DNA from: Faecalibacterium taiwanense
Lineage (GTDB): Bacteria; Bacillota; Clostridia; Oscillospirales; Ruminococcaceae
Assembly: GCF_036632915.2 (NCBI RefSeq)
Contig: NZ_CP155552.1
Location: forward strand, 2,604,001 to 2,668,000
Reading direction: 5' to 3'
DNA length: 64,000 bases
Shown: piece by piece, positions 55,062-64,000 of the stretch
How positions within the stretch are numbered: position 1 is the first letter of the stretch
How the letters are laid out: every line of letters starts with the position of its first letter
Translations under genes and position numbers: made by a program
The notes under the pieces: model-generated
Database searches by the model: none
What the model saw: the letters and a program-made list of their open reading frames with translations, nothing else
Told to the model about the DNA's origin: nothing

Positions 55062-56198
55062 ATGATCATCCAAAGCAAAAAAGTATGGATCGCCGACCAG
55101 TTCATTTCTGCCGCAGTCGAGCTGGAGCAGGGCAAGATCACCGGCATCTTCCCCTATGGTGAAAAGCAGGCCGATGTGGACTATGGCTCCAAGCGCATCG
55201 TGCCCGGTTTTATGGATATCCACTGCCATGGTGCCTACGAGTTCGACACCAACGACGCAAAGCCGGAGGGCCTGCGCTACTGGGCAAAGCATATCGTCTC
55301 TGAGGGTGTGACCAGCTTTCTGGCCACTACCGTCACCCAGAGCGTGGAGGTGCTGACCAACGCCGTGGCCAATGTGGCCGACGTGATGGAGGGCAGCTAC
55401 GAAGGTGCCGAGATCCTTGGCATCCACTTTGAAGGCCCCTACCTCGATATGAAGTACAAGGGCGCACAACCTCCGGAGTACATTGCCAAGCCCAGCGTGG
55501 AGCAGTTCAAACACTACCAGCAGGCAGCACGCGGCCACATCCGCTATGTGACCCTTGCACCGGAACACGACGAAGGGTTTGCATTGACCCATTACCTGAC
55601 CGGGCATGGCGTGGTGGTCAGCATCGGTCATAGTGCCGCCACCTATGAGCAGGCCGTGATGGCCTATGCCAACGGTGCCCGCTCCATGACCCACGTGTAC
55701 AACGGCATGTCCCCCTTCGCCCACCGCGCCAACGGTCTGGTGGGCGCAGCCTACCGCATCCGCACCATGTACGGCGAGATCATCTGCGACGGCTGCCACT
55801 CCACCCCTGCTGCCCTGAACAACTACTTCATGAGCAAAGGCCCGGATTACGCCATCATGATCTCGGATGCACTGATGGCCAAGGGCACCCCCATTGGCAG
55901 CGAGTACATCTTTGGCGGCAACCATATCACCATCTACCCGGACGGCAGTGCCCATCTGGACAACGGCACGCTGGCCGGCTCCACTTTGAACATCAACAAG
56001 GGCCTGCGCATTCTGGTGGAGGAGGCCATGGTGCCCTTCAATTATGCACTGAACGCCTGCACCATCAACCCGGCACGCTGCCTGCATCTGGACGACCGCA
56101 AGGGTTCCATCCAGATCGGCAAGGATGCCGACCTTGTGGTGCTGGACGACAACTACGATGTGCTGCAGACCTACTGCATGGGCAAGGCCCAGCTGTAA
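55062..56198 (+). CDS. nagA: N-acetylglucosamine-6-phosphate deacetylase
   Basis: This 378-aa amidohydrolase starts behind ATCGGAGGGCTGATT. Motifs are VPGFMDIHCHGAYEFD (HxH), GIHFEGPYLD (metal-binding Glu), SIGHSAATYEQA (His), MTHVYNGMSPF (His) and MISDALMAKG with the catalytic Asp. It removes acetate from GlcNAc-6-P in amino-sugar and murein recycling. NagB is not adjacent. A regulator remnant follows 39 bases downstream. Confidence 0.94.
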   Translation: MIIQSKKVWIADQFISAAVELEQGKITGIFPYGEKQADVDYGSKRIVPGFMDIHCHGAYEFDTNDAKPEGLRYWAKHIVSEGVTSFLATTVTQSVEVLTNAVANVADVMEGSYEGAEILGIHFEGPYLDMKYKGAQPPEYIAKPSVEQFKHYQQAARGHIRYVTLAPEHDEGFALTHYLTGHGVVVSIGHSAATYEQAVMAYANGARSMTHVYNGMSPFAHRANGLVGAAYRIRTMYGEIICDGCHSTPAALNNYFMSKGPDYAIMISDALMAKGTPIGSEYIFGGNHITIYPDGSAHLDNGTLAGSTLNINKGLRILVEEAMVPFNYALNACTINPARCLHLDDRKGSIQIGKDADLVVLDDNYDVLQTYCMGKAQL

Positions 56199-56237
56199 TT
56201 TCTGGCTGACGCGAACAAAGGATGTGTTAAACCCGTT

Positions 56238-56900
56238 ATGATCCAGATCGCCTTCTGCGACGATGACCAAACAGTTCTGGACCAGCTCTCTGCCCTGCTG
56301 GAAAAATATCGCGCCCAGCGCTGTGTCCAGATCCAGTGCACAGCCTTTCACAGCCCGCTGGATCTGCTGGCCGAGATCGAAAAGGGCACCCGGTACGATA
56401 TCCTGTTTCTGGATGTCATCATGCCGGCCGAAAACGGCATTACCGCCGCCAAGGAGATCCGGCAGTACGATAACGTCGTCAAGATCATCTTTCTCACTTC
56501 TTCCGCCGAGTTTGCAGTGGAATCCTATGTGGTGGGTGCCTATTTCTACCAGCTCAAGCCCATCTGGGAGGACAGCTTTTTCCGTCTGACGGATTCGGTG
56601 ATCGCCGAGTGCCGCCACGCCGACCAGCGCAGCCTGATCCTGCGCTGCAAGACCGGCATCTCCCGCATCGATCTGGACCAGCTGCTCTACTGTGAAGTGC
56701 TGGGCCGCACTGCTGGTCATTGCGCTGTTCCCGACAAGCGGCACCGCGCTGCAGGATGCCACCGAGCTGGTCGTCACCCTGCCGCTGCTGCTGGCACTGG
56801 TGCACTGGATCGCGCCTTCGGTGCGCGCGCTGTCGCACTCTTCGCTCAAGCTGCAGCTGCAGTTCGGCGTGGACGGCAGCGCAGGCTTTTACCGCATTGA
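56238..56900 (+). pseudogene. Response-regulator (LytTR-type) gene truncated and fused to foreign 3' DNA
   Basis: Residues 1-120 form a normal receiver: FCDDDQTVLDQL (acidic pair), ILFLDVIMPAENG (phospho-Asp), IFLTSSAEFAVESY, and YQLKPI. A LytTR-like start follows (LILRCKTGISRIDLDQLLYCEVLGRT). At about 56700-56712 the sequence changes: from there a different frame encodes the tail of an unrelated membrane protein. The LytTR DNA-binding domain is thus lost. The rest of this frame is Ala/Arg-rich and not protein-like. A deletion joined two genes at CTGGGCCGCACT. Confidence 0.7.
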
Positions 56901-56937
56901 AAAGTCCGGCACCTTGCTCCGCCTGAAGGCAGAATAA
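56707..56937 (+). pseudogene. 3' remnant of a membrane-protein gene
   Basis: In the frame ending TAA 56937 the codons read LLVIALFPTSGTALQDATELVVTLPLLLALVHW (two hydrophobic segments, in pieces), followed by a soluble tail SLKLQLQFGVDGSAGFYRIEKSGTLLRL. There is no start or ribosome site of its own; it begins at the junction with the response-regulator gene. I do not recognise the family. Confidence 0.55.
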
Positions 56938-56972
56938 AATCACAGTGCGCATTCGTTCCACCCTTAATACGC

Positions 56973-57016
56973 AAAACACCCCTCGGCTTCCGCAGCAGGA
57001 AACCGAGGGGTGTTTG
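56973..57016 (+). terminator. Terminator after the fused remnant
   Basis: AAAACACCCCTCGG (56973-56986) pairs with CCGAGGGGTGTTTG (57003-57016), followed by TTATGCTTTATTTG. It isolates this region from the CRISPR array. From 57017 to 57155 I see no gene. Confidence 0.85.
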
Positions 57017-57155
57017 TTATGCTTTATTTGTGTCGGGTCAAGCCCTTACGCCATTACTTGCGGGGATTCTTGATCGCAGCCTGAGCGGGCGATAAAATTG
57101 CAGAGTTCTCCTTTCCAGAAATATCATTTCACTTTCCGTTGCGCCCGTGGTTCTT

Positions 57156-58213
57156 TTTGTAAGCCCCGCGTATGCGGGGAAAAGTCACTCTGCAAGATGT
57201 CCCATGTGACTCCGTAGGGATCACCCCCGCATATGCGGGGAAAAGTTGCGGTACGGGAGTTTTACCTGCTTGATGGCGGGATTACCCCCGCGTATGCGGG
57301 GAAAAGATGTCGAACTTCTCGCGCTGCTCGTTCATCATGGGATCAACCCCGCATGTGCGGGGAAAAGAAAAAAGTGCAGAAAATGCAGGCCGGGCCTGGG
57401 GATCACCCCCGCATGTGCGGGAAAAGAAGTTCACGTTCGACGCTGGCAAGCTGATTCCGGGATCACCCCGCGTATGCGGGGAAAAGTCGCAGGTGCTGCC
57501 CGCCGGGATTTCCTCACTGGGATCACCCCCGCGTATGCGGGAAAAGAAGTCGGGGTCAGCGGCGACGGCCTGCAGCTCGGGATCACCCCCGCGTATGCGG
57601 GGAAAAGTAGCCCCGGCTTAAGTGACATGCACGCGAACGGGGATCACCCCGCATGTGCGGGGAAAAGTTCTGATTCTCGATGATGTCCCGGGTGTTGTTG
57701 GGATCACCCCCGCATGTGCGGGGAAAAGCCGCTGTCATAGGCAGCGACAAGCTGTCGCATAAGGATCACCCCGCATGTGCAGGGAAAAGCAGAATTAGGG
57801 CCGGGCGCGGTGCTGCTTTCGGGGATCACCCCGCGTATGCGGGGAAAAGTAAGATTAGGCGCAAAGGCCGTTGGCAGCACCGGGATCACCCCCGCGTATG
57901 CGGGGAAAAGAGATCGGCAAGATCAACAACGTGCGGTTCGTGGGGATCACCCCCGCGTATGCGGGGAAAAGAAGTCGGGGTCAGCGGCGACGGCCTGCAG
58001 CTCGGGATCACCCCCGCGTATGCGGGGAAAAGTAGCCCCGGCTTAAGTGACATGCACGCGAACGGGGATCACCCCCGCATGTGCGGGGAAAAGGCAAGGA
58101 CGTTGATTGTAGAGGACGAGCCGCAGGGATCACCCCGCATGTGCGGGGAAAAGCCCCGCAGGGTAGCGGCAGCAGCCGGGCACGGGGATCACCCCCGCAT
58201 GTGCGGGGAAAAG
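57156..58213 (-). CRISPR. Type I-E CRISPR array, 18 repeats and 17 spacers
   Basis: Repeats are 29 nt and spacers 32 nt (period 61). On the minus strand the repeat reads CTTTTCCCCGCATACGCGGG followed by GGTGATCCC, in the same sense as known I-E repeats such as S. thermophilus CRISPR4. Transcription is therefore from 58213 towards 57156, downstream of the cas genes. The repeat at 57156-57184 is degenerate at its 3' end, as expected for the trailer end. The leader would lie within the 35 bases before the cas2 stop and inside cas2. Loops vary between GCGTATGC, GCATGTGC and GCATATGC. Several repeats lack one C or one G in homopolymers (periods of 59-60). Two consecutive spacers are duplicated (57547-57639 and 57972-58064). 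Confidence 0.97.
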
Positions 58214-58248
58214 CCTAAAAAGATCCCGTAGCACCGTGCCTCCTGTTG

Positions 58249-59109
58249 CTATTGTACCGCTGTTTCCTTCAGTTTGCAATAAACCTGTTGTATCAGACGG
58301 CAGTCCGGCAGGGCGCGATGCTCCACTTTTTCTGCCAGCTGAAAATGCTGTGCCAGCGTCACCAGCTTATAATTTGCGATCCTTGTAAGGTTTCGGCGGG
58401 CAAGTTGTGCAAGGTCGATCTGGCGGTTGGTCGGTGCCGGAAAGCCATATCGTTTGCAGGTCATGCGCAGAAACTCCAGATCAAAGGCAATATTATGTCC
58501 CACCAGTGGGGCTTTGCCAATAAACAACAAAAAGCTATTCAGCGCTTCCCGTGGTTCTGTTCCCTGCTGCAATTCCGCAGCGCTGAGTCCTGTCAGGGCT
58601 GTGATCTCTGCCGGAACGTTTTCTTCCACGCAGACCAGCATTGTCAGCTCCTCCACCGGTACACCGTCCCGGACCCGCAGCGCTCCATATTCGATGATGG
58701 AATCGGACGCGGCTTTCAGGCCGGTGGTTTCCAGATCAATCACGGTGTAATTGCCTGTGCTCGGCTTTGTTCTGCCCGCTTTCCGCACCATTTGCTGCTG
58801 TGCCGCTTTGCTGAACCCGGGTTTCAGGTCGATTTGGTTTTGTCCGGCCTGCGGCAGCGGTCGTCGCATCAGTTTGATCCCGTCAAAGTCCACGGTTTCC
58901 CATGCGGTATTGTGGGTGCGAAAATCCATCCGCTGCTCTCCCGCCGTGGTGAACACCAGTGTTGCCTGTCCGTTTTTCAGGTTCTGACACACCCGCTCCC
59001 ACAAGGCATCCCGCACGCGGCTGCTCACATTGCCCACATAAACGCCCGTGTTGATCTCGCACAGCCATTTGGACAGATCCCCGCGCAGTTTTGGCGGGCA
59101 GTTCGTCAT
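58249..59109 (-). CDS. cas2: Cas2e fused to a DnaQ-like DEDDh exonuclease
   Basis: The first ~95 residues are Cas2e (CPPKLRGDLSKWLCEINTGVYVGNV in pieces, SRVRDALWERV, GQATLVFTT). After a linker a DEDDh exonuclease follows: YTVIDLETTGLKAASDSIIEYGALRV, LVGHNIAFDLEFL, and EHRALPDC with the catalytic His and Asp. Such fusions trim prespacers during adaptation. ATG 59109 would remove the first beta strand. In-frame upstream codons (N-I-V-V-L-T) supply that strand but lack a start. Reading AAA at 59126-59128 (minus strand) as AA would bring ATG 59131 into frame, so a homopolymer error at the start is likely. Confidence 0.88.
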   Translation of the reverse strand: MTNCPPKLRGDLSKWLCEINTGVYVGNVSSRVRDALWERVCQNLKNGQATLVFTTAGEQRMDFRTHNTAWETVDFDGIKLMRRPLPQAGQNQIDLKPGFSKAAQQQMVRKAGRTKPSTGNYTVIDLETTGLKAASDSIIEYGALRVRDGVPVEELTMLVCVEENVPAEITALTGLSAAELQQGTEPREALNSFLLFIGKAPLVGHNIAFDLEFLRMTCKRYGFPAPTNRQIDLAQLARRNLTRIANYKLVTLAQHFQLAEKVEHRALPDCRLIQQVYCKLKETAVQ

Positions 59110-59117
59110 GGTGAGAA

Positions 59118-60702
<1,585 letters not shown>

Positions 60703-60717
60703 TCTCTCGCCCCCTTT

Positions 60718-62455
<1,738 letters not shown>

Positions 62456-62457
62456 GA

Positions 62458-63071
62458 TCAATTCTCCTTTTCTTTCTCATCCGGTGCAGGCTTCGGATCG
62501 CGGTACAGGTCCTGTCCCCACCGCAGACGGACATTGGCGGGGGTCTGCGCATACCGCGGGTCGGTGCATTGCAATTCATACAGGTCTGCCGCAAGCTGCG
62601 GATAATCCAGCGGGATGCCGCCATCCTTTGCCGCGCTCAGCAGCTGGATCATGCCCCGCAGATGGTGGCTGATCTCGGTGATTTCTTCTGCGGTGGCCAG
62701 CGCGTTGAACCGCCGGATCACGCTAGCCTCGGTCCAGTCCTGTCCGGCACTGTTCCGCTCTGCCAGCTGCCGCACCGCACGCCCCAGCGTGTTGCCGGGG
62801 CAGTTCATAAGGCGGTCGTTCCCCTGCTGATGCATAGCATACAGGGTCAGGGCGAGGTAGACCGCCCACTCTGCCGCCGAGGGAGCACTGCGGCCCTGAA
62901 AGCTTTCCGGCATTCCCAGCAAAAACTTCCCCACAGTTCCGGCAGCTCGCCGGGTGCGTGGCCGATGCCCCGACGCAGCTTTGCCAGTTCTGCCCGCCGC
63001 TGGTTGTCCGGCAGAGCCTGAAGCCTGTGCAGCTGCTGCGCCGCATATAGTTTGACGTCCTGTGTTTTCAT
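62458..63071 (-). CDS. cse2: Cse2/Cas11e Cascade small subunit (frameshifted as read)
   Basis: The start MKTQDVKLYAAQQLHRLQ is at 63071, behind AAAGGGAGAATTGT. The N-terminal frame continues to LPELWGSFCW, then diverges. The -1 neighbour frame carries the family continuation GKFLLGMPESFQGR...AEWAVYLALTLYAMHQQG to stop 62458. Adding one base to the four-base run at 62929-62932 gives LWGKFLLGMPE and an uninterrupted ~205-aa Cse2. It helps stabilise the R-loop. It lies two bases from cas7e and just downstream of cas8e. Confidence 0.85.
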
Positions 63072-63083
63072 ACAATTCTCCCT

Positions 63084-64000
63084 TTATGGTTCTGTTTTGG
63101 GATAGATCTCCCAAAGCCTTGTGCGGAAACGATTATAGGCCTTTGGCGAGGTATACAGGATGGTGCGCTCGGTCTTTTTATCCTTATCCACCACAATGCG
63201 GTGTCCCTTCAGGGCGACATTTCCGGCCTCCATCACCATCTGTTTTCCCAGCTTTTCCGCGATGTTTCGCACCTGCGCCTGCCAGCGCAGCGCTGCCTCA
63301 TCCGGGTCGTCCTGCTCCGGGTCGATCGCCTGCAGCCACTGCCGGAAAGGCTGATCCACTGCAAAGTAGAATTGTGCACGGGCGTCCTCCGTTACCTTTT
63401 GCTTATCCTTGAACCCTTTCACTTTATTGTAGTCCAATCCCCCGGCAAGCTTCAGTTCCACGCACAGTGTGCCAATGTTTTTGGCAGTTTCTTCACAGCG
63501 CTGTACTTCCCGGCTTATACGCACCGTCCATTTTCGGCCAAGATCGTTTAACGTTGCAAGTTGCATTTCCAACTGGTCAGTATACACATCCTTAACAGAT
63601 GCTCCCTGATCGTCATATCGTATTCCGACCACACTAATCACGATTTGTTCTTTTTTGCTCAGGATTCGCAGACTTTGCAGCTTCTGATTCCATATCAGAA
63701 CACCCGGTTTACGGCCCTCCGGGTCTAGCATGGCGGGAAGTTCTCGCCACAGCTGCTTTCCCATCTCATGCTGTTGCGGTTCATAGGTCACCTTTTCATT
63801 TTCCTTCGATGTTCTGCGCCAAAGAGTCATTTGCTCGCCAAACGCATTTTCGCTGTCCCAATAGTCTCCGCCCAACACCTCATACCCGACTACACCGGGC
63901 ATTTCTTCTGAGCGTATCAGCAAAATGCGTCTGGATTGCAGGGTCAAAAGTTCTGCCTGATTTTTCGGCATCACAATCTCAACGCTCTGTTCCGTTCTGG
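63084..64000 (-). CDS. cas8e: Cas8e (Cse1/CasA), C-terminal part; runs off the window
   Basis: About 305 residues of the Cascade large subunit are present, and the frame stays open to the right edge (R-T-E-Q-S-V-E-I-V before MPKNQAELL). Visible segments are LLTLQSRRILLI, YEVLGGDYWDSENAFGEQMTLWRR, HEMGKQLWRELPAML, KAYNRFRTRLWEI and the helical bundle around RQWLQAIDPEQDDPDEAALRW. This matches the C-terminal half of Cse1, which recognises the PAM and recruits Cas3. Cas3 would be expected upstream, outside the window. Confidence 0.88.
   Translation of the reverse strand, partial: RTEQSVEIVMPKNQAELLTLQSRRILLIRSEEMPGVVGYEVLGGDYWDSENAFGEQMTLWRRTSKENEKVTYEPQQHEMGKQLWRELPAMLDPEGRKPGVLIWNQKLQSLRILSKKEQIVISVVGIRYDDQGASVKDVYTDQLEMQLATLNDLGRKWTVRISREVQRCEETAKNIGTLCVELKLAGGLDYNKVKGFKDKQKVTEDARAQFYFAVDQPFRQWLQAIDPEQDDPDEAALRWQAQVRNIAEKLGKQMVMEAGNVALKGHRIVVDKDKKTERTILYTSPKAYNRFRTRLWEIYPKTEP

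Noticed and set aside
55035..56849. 604-codon minus-strand ORF
   Set aside because: Antisense of nagA and the response regulator; no motif, and the sense genes are certain.
57156..58213. Plus-strand orientation of the CRISPR array
   Set aside because: The minus-strand repeat matches the sense of known type I-E repeats, the degenerate repeat is at the 57156 end, and the cas genes run on the minus strand towards the array.
57233..58231. Several plus-strand ORFs through the CRISPR array with recurring GITPAYAGK-like segments
   Set aside because: The recurrence is the translation of CRISPR repeats, not a repeat protein.

Overview
The window looks like a chromosomal segment of a GC-rich gut Firmicute of the Oscillospiraceae. 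Gene content and style suggest a Faecalibacterium-like organism: a branched-chain amino-acid ABC operon, LrgAB, IreB, YitT, AsnA, GlnRS, type I-E CRISPR-Cas, and short inverted-repeat elements carrying runs like CTCCCCCGAAAGGGGGAG. This assignment is an inference from sequence style, not from a database search. Housekeeping stretches are visibly GC-rich. Several AT-rich islands (about 2.0-8.2 kb and 8.7-9.4 kb) look acquired.

Layout. 0-2 kb: a 54-aa membrane peptide, a GH172 (DUF2961) glycoside hydrolase and a truncated DUF7695-like remnant. 2-8.2 kb: an AT-rich defence island with a complete QatABCD set (KAP NTPase, QatB, QueC-like QatC, TatD-like QatD). It lies between a broken 5' copy and a full copy of a HipA-like kinase gene. 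8.2-11.2 kb: accessory junctions with a tRNA-3'-end-like remnant, paired stem-loops, an S51 peptidase, an oriT-like sequence and a large serine recombinase. 11.2-28.6 kb: core genes (asnA, enolase, a MATE exporter, a livJHMGF-type transporter, a DUF819 permease, a dipeptide epimerase, pepD, an FMN-binding protein, glnS, yitT, tRNA-Pro). 28.7-33 kb: a mobilizable module (DUF6061, ParB-like, MobP relaxase, MobC, oriT-like region). 33.1-45.4 kb: a sugar locus with two AraC regulators, a beta-glucoside-type PTS, a GH106-like rhamnosidase, a GH1 6-phospho-glycosidase and rhamnose catabolism genes. Together these suggest use of rhamnosyl-glucosides. 45.5-47 kb: a second solitary serine recombinase. 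47.4-56.9 kb: citrate synthase, MarR, LrgAB, Rrf2, CysK, Dus, IreB, AcpS, MazF, NagA and a chimeric response-regulator remnant. 57.1-64 kb: a type I-E CRISPR array of 18 repeats and, on the minus strand, cas2-dnaQ, cas1, cas6e, cas5e, cas7e, cse2 and the C-terminal part of cas8e, which runs off the right edge.

A cross-cutting observation concerns homopolymers. qatA, cas2, cas5e and cse2 each appear shifted by one base in a short homopolymer. CRISPR repeats in the same window differ in the length of their C5 and G4 runs. Sequencing error is therefore a serious alternative to biological inactivation of both defence systems. Other items worth attention are a 30-aa hydrophobic peptide gene near asnA, a roughly 260-bp highly folded palindrome-bounded element at 38.7 kb, a palindrome shared between the parB-like gene and a downstream intergenic region, repeated oriT-like sequences, and a two-spacer duplication in the CRISPR array.
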